A stretch of 64,000 nucleotides of DNA from Paulownia fortunei (GCA_019321725.1 CM033124.1:6634001-6698000), one strand, 5' to 3'. Positions 48,246 to 60,303 are shown, counted from the stretch's first letter. Notes: a model not told the origin generated them from the letters alone. Numbers and translations: made by a program.

Positions 48246-50644
48246 CTGGGATCACTAGAGTTCCACCTTCTGTCTTCCCCTGTGATCCTCCAGAAGTCTT
48301 CTCACTAGCGGTGTCAATAAGAACACAGTCAAGTGATCTACCCTCTCGTGACCACCAGAGGCACACCCCTATCCACCACTTTGATCCTCCAAGAAGTAAT
48401 ACTCGCGGCGCCCCAAAATATTATATAAATAAGCCACACCAGCCTCGGTACACTAGTAGCGGTCAATCAAAATATTTTCTTTATGAAAATAATGTTATGC
48501 ATGCAAAATCTCAACTTTGAGCCTGTGTTATGCATGCACGTGTAAATATTAATGAATGTCATGTTCAATGACATAACAGATCCCATGTCCTATCATCCAA
48601 GCAATGTAGACACTAAGATATTTATAATACTCATCAAGACACTCATCAAGATACAAGGATCATATTTAATATAAATAAGGCAAGAAATACTTTGCCCATG
48701 CATTGTAGTTGCAAATGGATTTTCACTTACCTTTAATCGGTTGTGTTTTACTTCTAGGTTCTTAAGTATTACTCCCCTACCCTAGATGTGAAACAATTAG
48801 TAAAAATATAAGATATCAATCATCATCCTCAATTAACAAGTTCATTATACCTAATGTAGTATAAAGTTATTAAATCTCAATTTAACTAAACAACCTTATC
48901 ACTTAGAAACTATAACCGAATACAACCTTTTACAAACCTTTATTCCGCATCTTAAATGTATACTAACCTCACTTAATTGATACAACTCTTATAACATCTT
49001 CCTAAATGTTAGGGATCAAATGCACCACATCTATGCTGGAACATGTTAATGAACCAAATGAGATAGATTCACAACTTCACATTTTCTTGCTACCACATTA
49101 ATTTGCATGATAATTTTGACACCCTTAGACATATTCATTCACTCCCCAATTTTTATCACACCTAGATAACATAAAAAATAATGTAAAAATGTCATATAAT
49201 GGCTAAAACACATGGATATAGCTTCCCAAGTTCAACTCCCTTCACAACATACTAAAACAGATTTTTCTTATCGTGATAGTTTTGCGCACTTCATGACATT
49301 AATTGTGTTGGCACCCTTAAATATATTCAATCACTCCTAAATTTTCAGCACACTTAGATAACATAAAAAAAGAGACAAAAAGGTCATATTCTTTCCAAAA
49401 CTCATGGATTAGCTCCCCTAATTCAGTCTCCTTCATAGTATACCAAAACAGATTTTACTACTTTGGCAGTTTGAGTGCTTCTCCAATATCATCCTCTATT
49501 TTAATTTCTAATTGATCTAAGTTCATTCCAATACTCTTAATCATATATGAACATGTAATGGTAATAATTATGGGTTTTATTCAGCATACCATACCTGTTT
49601 GAAGCCTAAAACACAAGAAAATAATAAGGTGATAGTTTCTGCCACAAGTATTTCCTATTAAGTGTTTGTCATCAAAAACCCTTTCTTTGTTCACCAAAGT
49701 CTAACTAAAAACTTCCTAACACTTTTTTAAGAGATATTGAAAGCTTAATAAATAATAAACCCATTCAAAATAATCTGAAAATCAAAGGTAATACCATAGA
49801 AAAGTGTTACCTTTCAGATTTTGAGGTTAAACTTGATGGTAATCACTTTTCTTTTGCTTTTTTAGCTTTTATTTCAACTTGGAATCAATTTGGAGCACTT
49901 GGAGACCTTAAGTTGTGTGTTTGGAAGCTAAAAATGGCTGAAATGAGGGTTTGGTCGTGGCTTAAGGGTGAAGGATTTGAGGTGTTAGCTTGAGATGATA
50001 GCTTAAGTTTAATAAGAAAGCATGAGATGGCAAAGCTTGAGGTGTCAAATGGTGGTTTAAATATGATATTATACATAACTTACACAGCTCTAATCTGGTG
50101 TTTCCCATCATTTATTCCTTTATTTACAACCTATTTTAATTTTCATACGAATAATAAATTCTACCCTAATTTCTTAATTATTTGTTCGATCTTTAAATCG
50201 ATTGACGTTTGATTCTTAAATAGATTGTCTAGTTTTCATTTCTAAAATCATATGCATATATGGACCTGAAATATGATACTTAAATCAAATTATATCATAT
50301 TTAATATTCTAAGTATTATTAGTTTATGGATATATACATTTAAAACACCTTGATCTAGTTGAATCGAAACATATTAGCTTATTAGTAATACCTTTAATTA
50401 CTTCTAAAATTATTACATATAACCTATTAATATCTAATAGATTAACCAATCTATTCTTTCACTTATCTAAATATTAAATTTCTTAATTAGGTTATAAGAT
50501 CTTAACCACTAATATCATGTGAAGGCATTATAGGTCTAACGATTAAGAATGCTACATAAGATGCCATGTAAATATTAATCCAAATTAGCATGCAATGCAT
50601 GAATCACATTACCCAAGTGAGTAGTGTGAGGATTGGGTATTACA

Positions 50645-53540
50645 ATGTATATCAATTTTAGGAAAATATTTTTTGTTTTACCACCCTGGGCCAAAATTAT
50701 CTCAACATGATGCACAAAATGTCAATATCGCCCATATGGGGCTAATATTTTATTATTCATATTGCATATTTGCATTCATAATATATGTGTGGATAAATTT
50801 ATATTTTATTCATGATCAGTAAATTTTTATTATGCCTTTTATTCAGTAGGAAATGATTACTAGCCTGAATTGCAAAATTTTTAATTTCGCTGAGTATAAA
50901 GAAATAATAAATTATTTACTTGGATCTAGAATAAAATATTGGACCTCTACTTATGTGTTTTGCGTAATTAATTTAGAAGTTTTAGACCAACTCACCAATT
51001 TTACTTTTAAGCCAATTAAGGATAAAACGGACAAGTTGTCCAATATTATCGCGACTAGGTTCACAATATGGAAGTGGACTAAGATTAAAATTTGCGCTTT
51101 AATTTGTTTAAGCCACAAATACAAGATTTTATGTTGCAAAATATTGTCACGACTTAGGTGCTGACAATATACTAATGGATCAAAAGTCACGTTTGAGCTT
51201 TAATTTGTTTTAACTACAAACACGAGGACTTAATAAAAGAGTTTGAGCTCTATTTTGTTATATGAGTTTGCTCACAATTTAAAAGTTCTAGTTGACCCAA
51301 AGTCGCTTTTTGAGCTGACTTATAAATATTACTAACATATTTTCAATAATAATTGCCTAACTTAAGGCTGATTGTTTAGAGTCAAAAAATGTAAAAGTAA
51401 TTATTATTGTCGCTCATGTTGACCAATATAAACCAACTTGGGTTAGTGTTGGAAAAGACAAAAATAACTTAACAAGAGCAAAAGTTAAAACTAAAACTGT
51501 AAATTTGATCTAATGAAGTGACAAGATGTGTCACCTTAGTGATAAAGGCAACTTACCGCCAATAAATGTCAAGTGCAATGATGAGATTGGTCACTTCACT
51601 CATAATTATATTGAGATGAAATTTGACTACTTGATGGATAGTAGAAGTTGATGAAACATAGCATGAAATTAGAGATTGAGCAGACTATTGTCGAGTGTTA
51701 TGCAGCCATGTTTGTTTAAATAGCATACAAGATGAGGCATTATGAGTTCACAGTGTTATATCAAGCTCAGTAAAAGGCATGAGCTATTTTTCAAGTTCAA
51801 CAATTAATGTGAGCTTCTCCTTGGAGATGTACAAAAGGTACTAAAAATAGTCTACTGAACTGATGTACTTATAAGACATTGGTTGAGCGAGTAGATTTGT
51901 CTATCTTCCATGTAAGAAACCTTTTAGGTATAGGTCATGTTTGTGATGCGATTGGCTAAAGGTATTATTTCTTGTACTTCTTCCATGATTTTTTGTTTTA
52001 ATTATATCGTGGTATACGAGATTAGGAGGATGACTATATTAGCTGGAGGAAGCTTTATTGGCTAACTTGTTAAGGTCAACCTTTCTCTGAATAAGTTTTT
52101 CTAGCAAGAAAAAGTCTGCTGGAAGAAAGAAAAAGGGTTATTTATCCTCTAGAACTAGTCCTCTAAAACCAGTGCGAACTTATGAGTGTGAGGTACTAAA
52201 TAGTGAATTTTATTTTCTATTCTTTACTATTCGCACTGTAAGCTAGTACACTCCAACTCTCATTAGTCAGAAGAGCCAAATTATTTAGAGCAATTCTTGA
52301 TAGAGAAATAGAACTACAAGGAGTATGAACATTAAAGTTCAACGTGGTAATAGGAAGCGAGAATAATGTTTAAATAGTTTGGACATATGTGTGGGGAAAA
52401 TAGAATTGCAATTTGAAGGATGATTCTAAACATTTCATAACTAAATGAGCTTGAGAAGAGTGATGAATCAAACACTTCAAAATGACTTGATTGATATGAA
52501 GGCACAAATTGATTTGTATCTCAATTAGAATGATGCAATTTTGATTGTGGCCTACATAATGAAAATTGTGCCTACAAGTGAAGTCTCCAACCTTCAATGA
52601 GTTGAGATGCGCAACAAGCCCAAATTAGTGGGTTTATGCCTATTTAATTCAAGGAGTTAGGTTCTCAAAAGTGATGAACACCTTGATGGAGAAATTATAA
52701 AAAATTAAGTCGCACAGTGTAGATTTCCTCAAAGAGGATTTACGAGTATATGAGAAGTCAAATGAAATCTTGTGCTATATGAGTTGCAAGATCCTTGAAG
52801 AGGCGCTCAATTTTCTAATAAGGATGATATATTTTAAACTCATCTAGCAATCGTTGGGATAGAGGGAGCGACCCTAAGTCGGTAGGAGTATCTCACTTGA
52901 AAATGACTCTCATATTCCACAAGTAAGGAGTTCACAAGAGTTGGTCCCCATCGTCTATATGAGATTAACTGGGTATCCTTCATGACTACTTTTGTGGATG
53001 TTGATAAGTCAACTTAGACTTTTGACTTCACTTGATCCTTTAAAGAAATAGTTGCTATGAAGGAAAAGATAAGCTTAATAACTAAGAACAAAGTCAAGAG
53101 TTGGTTGATCTTCTGTTTGGGTGCAAGACCATTAGAAACATGTGGTTTCTAGAGGTCAAGTGCAATGTAGATGAGTTGATTAACATCTGAATAACTCAAC
53201 CAATAGCAACATGTTTACATGTAATTATGGAGCATAATTTATTAAGTGGTAAGATAACCTCAATTCGCCAAGATTCTATTAGTTATTGCCACTTTTGTCT
53301 AGTTTTATCCTGGACGATTGAGGTTTACATATATAAATAAGGAGTGGACAATGAGATCTATGTGGATCGCCTAATGAATTCAATAAGTAAGGCAAGAGCG
53401 CAAAGATTGCTGATTGAGAAGCTCCATTTGTAACTTGAATTATCATCCAAATAGTGGTGTTATCGATTTCATTAAGTTATCACTCTAATAGGCTTACGAA
53501 GGTCAAGTAAGATCACTGAATATATGTCAACATAAATAAG
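50645..53540 (+). pseudogene. Decayed internal region, probably copia H2 (gag to RT)
   Basis: No continuous homology can be read. Position (directly upstream of recognisable copia RT-RNase H sequence on the same strand) suggests it is the rest of element H2. Weak support: a frame at 50853 reads LNCKIFNFAEYKEIINYLLG, compatible with a copia gag start (LNGxNFxEWKExIxxxLG). No catalytic motif was found. The 5' LTR of H2 is not present; C ends directly at 50644. Confidence 0.4.
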
Positions 53541-54215
53541 AGAATTTAATTCTCACATATTTGGGCAATAATATGATGGATAGAAGGGACATGAAAGTGT
53601 CACCACTTAGTAGTGGTTATCCTTTATATTTGAATAGATATAGAAAAAGTAGATGTATACTTGGTATTGTGATATTGAGTTTTTGTGTACATCTCACCAT
53701 TCCTACTAACACTTCATGGTCAAAGAGTATGTTCTTAGTTAGATTAAAATTACTTAAGATGGAAAAAAAAAAGAAATGCTAGCCAGTATTATGCAAGCAC
53801 TATGGAAGATTTGATGTGCACTGGTGTGTACTCGACTAGTACTGTGCTTGATAATTAGATTACTGGTGAGTGGATATCAAAGTAATCATTGACACAAATA
53901 ATGTGATGCTATCAAGTGGATGCTTAAATATTTTAATAGAGTGGTATTTTGAAAGGATGTGCACATATTTGTGAGGCTTTTATTGTCTTTGTAATAATAA
54001 AGCCACGTTGATGTATACTTTAAGTGCCAAGTATTATTGGACTAAACATATTAATACCAGTCACCCCTTTACTTAAGAGAGTATTGCACAAAATTAAATT
54101 ATTCTCAGGCATATTTCTACGAGTGGTTTGATCGCTTATCCCTTGCCTCTGTATGAAGATATGTTCCAAAGGTATGTAAGTAGTACGAGATTACGCAGAA
54201 TTTGATTTATAAGGC
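53541..54215 (+). pseudogene. Copia H2: RT-RNase H tail and pol C-terminus
   Basis: At about 53789-53835 a frame reads YASTMEDLMCTGVYST, the counterpart of PYASAVGSLMYAMVCTRP. At about 53900-53945 CDAIKWMLKYFNRVVF-like sequence corresponds to HWEAVKWILRYLKGT, as in H1 at 130-177. The C-terminal PLYEDMFQRYVSS (about 54145-54185) matches H1 PLYGDMLQRHVSS; the preceding FTE residues are deleted. Multiple stops and frameshifts. Confidence 0.75.
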
Positions 54216-54675
54216 CGGTGAGAATATATTGTGATTAATGAGTTATATTTGTATTCTCATTATGAGTTTAGTATTGGATTTGTGAGTTATCACCAGGCTT
54301 TGATTGACCCTCTCACACGGGTAATTGCCTTAGCACTGTGATAGTGAGTAGGATGAGACTTAAAGATCGTGTCACATAATTGAGGTTTGTGAATGATCGT
54401 CTTTGCGCTTTGAGCAATGAGGAAGGTTAATATGTATAACTGAGAGTTGCCTTAGCTTAGAGGCTAGGATGAGATCAGAGTTGATCGATTGTGAAGAAGT
54501 ATGTCCAAACTTCATAAAAAGCATGTTCTTTGCTGAACGTGCAAACTGCAAAAAGGCATTTTGGATAGTGACTTCTGATGGTGCGTAGGTCAAACGCTTG
54601 GAGAGCGACTGGACTTAAGTTCATAAGATGTTTAGAGCGTGACATGTCCAAATTGAGGGGGAGCTCCATCTAGCA
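54216..54675 (+). other. H2 3' untranslated region
   Basis: Collinear with 471-934. Carries the better purine-rich tract ttgagggggagctcc (about 54652-54666), the best candidate for the polypurine tract of this family, though it does not touch a TG dinucleotide. Confidence 0.5.
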
Positions 54676-55732
54676 TGTGTTCATACTACATGTGCTTTGA
54701 GACGACCTTATATGGAAAAGCGACTTAATAGGTCCCTGCTTCATTACTATGTAAGCCCATATTGTTTTTTGTACCCTTTGGAACTCTGGACTTTGTCATG
54801 AGGTATAAGCTTGATGACACTACTTTAACATGTTTCCAATGGACATGCATGATTTGGTCTGTTGGAGCATGTCTAGGAAAGTTGTCAAAACTAAGCTGAT
54901 TGGCATGAGAGGCCGAGAAAGAACTAGGTTGATAACGCACTTATGTTCTATGGTTCATAGCCTGGGCGACTATGTCAAAATGTGTTTGACTAGTCATGAA
55001 CATAGATATATATTTGAGTGGGTCAAGCATGCTCTATTTATTTCATTCAGGGATCTAGAAATGATTGATTAGGTGTGACCACTTGGTTTGGGGTACACAG
55101 CTTGCTATTGAGTTGTAGGGTTATGTTAGTTTGGTGATGACTTAATATAACTCTCCTCACCTATGCTTTCTTGCTTGGTCGCACACCTTATTTCCTGTAT
55201 GAAGGGACTAGTGTGAGATTAATTGTATGATGATGAGATTTGAGGAGATCGATTCAAATATGTATGAGTGGGAGATGTTGAAAATTGGATTGGGTATAGA
55301 AACCCTTAACACAATTGGCATCCATATTTAGTTGGATGTCTACATAATTTGAGTGGGATTGAGTTTCCTAACTTGAGTGGGATTCTTCTTTGAGCAGGAA
55401 TATATATTTCTAATCCCCATCCAACAGAGTATGTGAATGAACGTAATTCTCCCAAAACTCTCTCCATATCTCTCCTAAAATTTTTCTCTACATTCTTTTT
55501 TGGAGCATCACCATAAGCTCCAAGGATTTGAGGTGTGTAATTGAGTGAATAACTTTAGTAGTCATTCACCACCAATAAGAAATATATGTTTGTGATTTGA
55601 TCAAAAGGAGGCTGGTAGATGAACTTGATTTAGGATACGTAGATCAACAATCTATTGCATATAGGTATATTTGATTCACATTAATTATATACATATTTAA
55701 TTCATATTATATTATTGATTAATTTTCTTACA
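54676..55732 (+). repeat. Copia H2 3' LTR
   Basis: Matches 935-2000. Possible left terminus TGTGTTCATAC, right terminus ttttcttaca. TATA at 55401-55407 followed by atccccatccaacag. The similarity to H1 breaks at the same right-hand position in both copies, which supports a real LTR edge. The flanks after the edge (aatgg at 2001; aaatt at 55733) are unrelated. Confidence 0.55.
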
Positions 55733-56032
55733 AAATTAACTGAACCATAGACTCCATAGAATGGGGTATGAGATATTGAGGCTGAATTTTTTCATACAAG
55801 GTATATGATATCTAATTGAAAGATACAAACTTTGAAGAAAATTCTCCCACTAGGAGTGGGAGATGCTCTAAGAGCGTGTATATGGGTATAAGAACACATA
55901 GATACACACAGTCACACATTTTTATGTATGTGTATGCTCTCCCTCCCTCTTTTCTCTTCTTGTACACAGTCTTGAACTATCATCAAGTTCAAGAGTTAGA
56001 AAATCACAAAGAGGTGTGTGGTTTTCCAAAGT
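55733..56032. other. Spacer with a perfect 21-nt hairpin
   Basis: Holds tctcccact-agg-agtgggaga (55843-55863; 9-base arms, 3-base loop). A frame of 82 codons at 55816-56064 overlaps it, but nothing in it is recognisable and it runs out at a stop just inside the tandem duplication. A run of tctccctccctcttttctctt follows at about 55939. May be part of another decayed LTR. Confidence 0.45.
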
Positions 56033-56473
56033 ATATTGAAAAGAGTTTTGAGTGTTTTAATTAAATCATATTTACAAAATACGGCTACTTGTATAGGATG
56101 GATTCTCGTATAGACATTAGATGTGTGGATCAATTTTAATCGAATTGGTTTGAAATTCTAAAGTAAGTCAAATCCATGAAACGAGTTTTAGAAGGGTCTA
56201 AAGAATTCTAATAAATTTTTAAATCAGTTAAATAGGGTCTTGAAAGATCTAACATATTGAAAAGAGTTTTGAGTGTTTTAATTAAATTATATTTACAAAA
56301 TACGGCTACTTGTATAGGATGGATTCTCGTGTAGCCATTTGATATGTGGATCAATTTAAAAGAATTGGTTTGAAATTCTAAAGTAAGTCAAATCCATGAA
56401 ACGAGTTTTAGAAGGGCCTAAAGAATTCTAATAAAATTTTAAATCAGTTAAATAGGGTCTTGAAAGATCTGAC
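56033..56473. repeat. 221-bp tandem duplication
   Basis: Two adjacent units, 56033-56253 and 56254-56473, start atattgaaaagagttttgag and end gaaagatct. They differ at roughly a dozen positions and by a one- or two-base indel. Both contain acggctacttgtataggatg. The high similarity compared with surrounding decay indicates a recent duplication. Confidence 0.9.
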
Positions 56474-57340
56474 CATTTTAGAATACCCAAATTTAGCAAT
56501 GGGAGGTTGAGGTGAAACAAATTTGTATCATAGTCCTCTTCATTAGCAGGAGAGTTGAGATATATATCATTTATTACTATTTAACAAATCTGAAATTGCA
56601 CAATCAATCTCGCCGTGATAGGAATAAGATAAGTAGGCATATTAATTGCATTTGATTTGATTATTTCTTTTTTTTAAAAATGAATTTTTACCATACTATA
56701 TATTTCAAGGTTTACGAGAATTGGAGGGATTCTTGGATTGTGAGTAAGCAAGATGTAGATGTCGGGGTGATTCATAGGTGTTAGAAATCATGTAAATAGA
56801 TGTTGATGATGACTGAATATGAATATATCTACCCAAAATTATTTTAAGCTTTTCTCGGTTAAGAAAAATAGTAAGGACTAATTCAAATACTTATGAATCA
56901 ACAAATTGAGAAGAAAGCACTAGAATCTGAGACAGCTAAAGAGCATACTCAATGAGTATGGCAAGCAATAAAGATGAAGCTTAGTATCAAAGGAATGGAA
57001 CCACCAAGAAAGTGGTATTGATGACATGTATATAAGGGATGCTCAGTTTAATTTAGAACTACTAAGTAGTATTGATAGCATGCATATAAGTCAAGAGATA
57101 CTAAGAGTTTAATTTACCTACCAAACCAAATTAAAACTAAAATTTTAGATTGTAATGCAGTCAAATAAAAAATTTCAATATGTTATTTGATTTTTTATTT
57201 ATCAAATTTTTATTGTTCGGTTCGATACTTATATTTGGGTTCGATTTATTGAACCCAATCAAATACTATTTTTTTTTATATTTTTTATTTTATTTAAATT
57301 TATGTTTGAATTTAGATTTTTGACTTTGACGGTTTGACCT
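56474..57340. other. AT-rich sequence without recognised genes
   Basis: No motif seen. Short imperfect direct repeat around 56995-57110 (agtggtattgatgacatgtatataag against agtagtattgatagcatgcatataag, period about 65). A ggttcgatactt..gggttcgattt stretch near 57215-57250 resembles low-complexity ggttcg sequence common in plant intergenic DNA. Confidence 0.5.
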
Positions 57341-57660
57341 TTCCTTATTTCCCAATTCCATAATCCAGATTTCTCCCAATTCCATAATCCAGATTTCTCT
57401 TTTCGTCTCATCTGTTTCCCCTTTTCCAGTTCGCTTCTTCTTCCTTCTGAATTTTAGACCACTGCCATTGTCTCCACCAACTCGATGCTCTCCTGACCGG
57501 CCACGAGCCATCACCACCGTGTTTCTACCTCATTACAAATTCACAGTTCAGCCACCAGCCACCGTCCATCTTCCCACCCGCCGCCTCACGCTCCTCATTA
57601 GCCGCCATCGTTAGCCATTTTTAGCCCACCTGTCGGCCATCACTATTAATATTGCTAGTT
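57341..57660. other. C-rich segment with a 24-bp tandem repeat
   Basis: Cytosine-rich, poor in G, unlike its neighbours: many CCACC, CAGCC and CCGCC triplets from 57460 to 57640. It begins with two 24-base units (57351-57374, 57375-57398; cccaattccataatccagat). This composition is typical of plant 5' UTR/first-exon sequence or of repeats derived from it. No start codon with a long frame follows on the plus strand; the minus-strand frame 57290-57517 shows no motif. Confidence 0.5.
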
Positions 57661-58640
57661 TTTGTGTTGGATAAGCTATAGCCTATCAGACAAGGAACCA
57701 ACAATAGCACTGCAAGTGGGAAAAAACGGAAAGATCTCTCCATTAGGCTTAATTTAATTTCTAAAGTAATAATTATGTGGGCAAACAAGAACTGGAGCTA
57801 TTCCCTATACATATGTGGGAAGGGAAGAACAATTATTTTCAAGTCAAGTCAATGGCAGAACTTCATAAATTTCGAGTAACAATTTCTCTGTCCCACTGAA
57901 TTTGTTTAAACACACTTTTGGTCAAGTCAAGGCAAGTCAGTGTTTTATCACCACATATAAGTTTCATATTATTAAGACAATAATTATCATTTGTTAAGTG
58001 GCGTTGTTTTTTTTCTTCCTTTTATATCTTATTTTTCAAAGAAATATACAGAAAAAATTGGGAATCGAAGATGACTAAGGTGAAAGTGAAAGGAATTTGG
58101 TAGTCAAGTCCAGATTCATACAACAAAGAAGTTTGTATGGAAGTCCATGTCAAATTAATACAAATGTAGCGAACTACTTGTGTGGAAATATCGACTGAGG
58201 TAGACTAATTTTGCATAATATCTACAAACCAGTGGTGCAAATTCAATCATCTTTCAAATACAAACTCATTTTAATCATTTGGTTTGTTTTATTTCTATAT
58301 GTAAAACTGTGTAAAACACCTCAAATACTGAATGAGAAACATAGTCTGAATAATTTTTGTCAATCCGTAATGATCTACTATTTTTACTTTGTAATATGAC
58401 GACCATAATCATCTTGTCAAATTGATTGAAAGACTCGACTAATGTAAAAAACTTAAGATGCATTACTGATTTTTCTAGTCCCTTCAAGGTATCATCAATG
58501 CATGAGAAAGAGTCAGTCTTCATTATCGCATGAATCCAATTAATATTGGTTAACTTTCTTTGAAGTGTTTCAGTTGTTAGTTGTTAAACTTAAAGTTTGA
58601 TGGTCTATTGAAATAGATGTATCTTTTTATAGTTGGTTAG
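57661..58640. other. Unassigned spacer
   Basis: No transposon signature recognised, making it one of the few possibly low-copy stretches. A minus-strand frame at 58275-58523 (82 codons; MKTDSFSCIDDTLKGLEKSV at its start) is the only one with balanced composition, but it has no motif I recognise and is not supported as a gene. Confidence 0.4.
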
Positions 58641-58751
58641 ATGGAAAAATTATTTTTTTCTTCTTGTATGTTAGCCTATTTAGAGATTTGATTTTTTTTT
58701 ATTTTAAAATTTTGAATTTTATCCTTTAAATGGAAAAAATTTAGACATTTA

Positions 58752-59057
58752 GAGGATGTTTGGAAATTCATTTCAAAAAGAATTTTAGATATGAAAATCC
58801 ATTTGTAAAAAAGTTATGTGTTTGGGAATTATTTTTGAATGAATTTTAAAATAAGTCAATTCTCCAAAAGTCCATTTTATAGAAATGCAAAATTGTGACT
58901 TTTAAATTTCTTTTGTTACACTTCTACTAAATGGACATTAAAGTACATTTATACCAAACACTTAACAATACTTATAAACACTTTTTGAATAAAATCATAT
59001 TAAAAAATTCATTTTATAGATGAACTTTCATTTCAAAAGTATTGTCAAACATTCTTC
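58752..59057. mobile_element. MITE nested in the left arm of the foldback element
   Basis: 306 bases interrupt the left arm; the right arm is continuous at the matching place. Ends gaggatgtttgg and (reverse complement of the right end) gaagaatgtttg form imperfect terminal inverted repeats, extended by aattcatttcaaaa against acttttgaaatg. Superfamily uncertain (hAT- or PIF-like ends); flanking tta/tga could be a decayed 3-bp TSD. Confidence 0.65.
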
Positions 59058-59269
59058 TGATCTGTTAAAGCGGGTAAAAGTGACTGGCTACACTGACTAA
59101 GAAGGAGATTTGGGGACAAATTAATTTTGGAGGAAAAATTGCTAAGTTGGACGCCTAATTTGAACATGAGAGGAAAAAAAAAATATTGGTATTTAGGGCA
59201 TATATAATACATTCAAGTTTAATTTTTTCCTCCACTAATTCTTATTTTCTCTTTTTACAATTTACTTTT

Positions 59270-59660
59270 TATCTCATTTTTTTTCTTTTTTTCTATTTTA
59301 TTTTATAAAGTTGAATTTTAAGTATTTTTTTTTAAATGTGAAACTTATTAACATTTAATAATTTATTTAAATTTACAGTAAGTAATTAAAAATATTAAAT
59401 TTACATTATTTTTTTCTTGCCAATCATTAATGATCTACTATTTTATTTTTTAAAGTTTAATTTTAAGTATTTTTTATTTTTAAATATGTCATTCATTAAC
59501 ATTTAATATTTTATTTAAATTTATGATAAGTAATACTAGTTTTTTCTAACCAATTAAATTATTTTTCTCAAGTATTAAAATTTGTTAACATTTAAATATT
59601 TATTGCATTTTTGTTATAAGTTATTTGAAATATAATAAAAATCTATATTCTTATGCAATG
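59270..59660. repeat. Imperfect AT-rich tandem repeat, about 142-bp period
   Basis: Two and a half units in the loop of the foldback element: attttaagtattttttt at about 59313 and attttaagtattttttatt at about 59458, each followed by attaacatttaataatttat-like and taagtaat blocks; a third partial unit from about 59565. Part of the unit (aatgatctactatttt) also occurs once outside, at 58368. Confidence 0.65.
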
Positions 59661-60048
59661 ATTATCAAATTTATGTACATTCTAGTTACATTAACTTTTT
59701 TAAAATTTAATTAATGAAAGAAGAATAAATCTATTGTGCCAAAATACCAAATTGGCTTTGATTTTTTTTTCCCCTGCAAACTTGTCCACATAGGCGTCCA
59801 ACTCAGTAATTTTCCCTCCAAAATTAATTTTTTTCCCAAATCTCCATCCTAATCATCTTAGTCAGTCACTTTTACCTGTCGTAGTAGGTTAGATGACTAA
59901 ATATTTGAGTTTTTTCCACTTAAAGAATAAAATTCAAAATTTTAAAATGAAAATTACCCGATCTCTAAATAGACCAACTTAGAAGATGAAAAAAATAATT
60001 TGGCCTTAGTAAGATCATAAAGTAACTAAAGAAATCACTTTGCTAATA

Positions 60049-60303
60049 CTCTCTTCATTCTAAAATTAATTAATTTATTTGATTCGACAAGAAATTTTAA
60101 ATGAGAGTTGCAAAAATATATAAGTTTGGTATAATTTCATAATATTATCATTGAAAGTAGTGGTTCATAGTTAGTGGTGCCACATCATTACTTTTAAGTG
60201 AAATAATATTTTTGAAATAAAAAGTATTTCCAGTTTGAAAATGTAATTGTATTTTGAGATGTCCCAAAATGAAATTATAACAAAAGAGCGTGGATAAAGG
60301 GAG
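60049..60303. mobile_element. Stowaway (Tc1/Mariner) MITE, 255 bp
   Basis: Flanked by TA (60047-60048, 60304-60305). Left end ctctcttcattctaaaatt, right end (complement) ctccctttatccacg, the ctccctc(c)-type Stowaway terminus. Interior is AT-rich and contains tgtcccaaaatg near 60261, also typical. No coding capacity. Confidence 0.82.

Larger units (their letters stand above)
38645..50644 (-). repeat. Element C 5' LTR, split by copia F
   Basis: Outer parts 38645-39414 and 48246-50644 are one Tekay/Del-like LTR of about 3.2 kb without the insertion. It begins TGTAACACC and ends gggtattaca. It matches the B 5' LTR throughout (for example acgtgag..gctcagtaagtgaaaatcatgca at 39171-39208 against 19400-19444, and ttggtcgtggcttaaggg at 49953). 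The copia insertion point corresponds to ctaggatcac at about 19650 in B. The 5-bp right flank of the LTR is atgta; no left end exists to test a TSD. Confidence 0.87.
58641..60005. mobile_element. Long terminal inverted-repeat (foldback or MULE-type MITE) element
   Basis: Left arm 58641-59198 (without the MITE in 58752-59057, about 250 bases) is the inverted complement of the right arm 59733-60005. Outer arm: aaaattatttttttc, ctatttagagat and ttttaaaattttgaatttta blocks; inner arm: ggtaaaagtgac, ggagatttgg, aattaattttggagg and gttggacgcct blocks. The loop (59199-59732) is AT-rich with an internal tandem repeat. No transposase frame. Long arms without coding sequence fit a non-autonomous Mutator-like or foldback element. 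The TSD was not resolved. Confidence 0.8.

Noticed and set aside
1..55732. H1 and H2 LTRs as the two ends of one giant element
   Set aside because: Both are preceded by the same pol end and 3' UTR, so both are 3' LTRs.
57290..57517. Minus-strand 75-codon Arg/Lys/Glu-rich frame
   Set aside because: Contains the translated 24-bp repeat and C-rich complement; no motif, no plausible continuation.
58275..58523. Minus-strand 82-codon frame
   Set aside because: Balanced composition, but no recognisable domain, splice context or second line of support.
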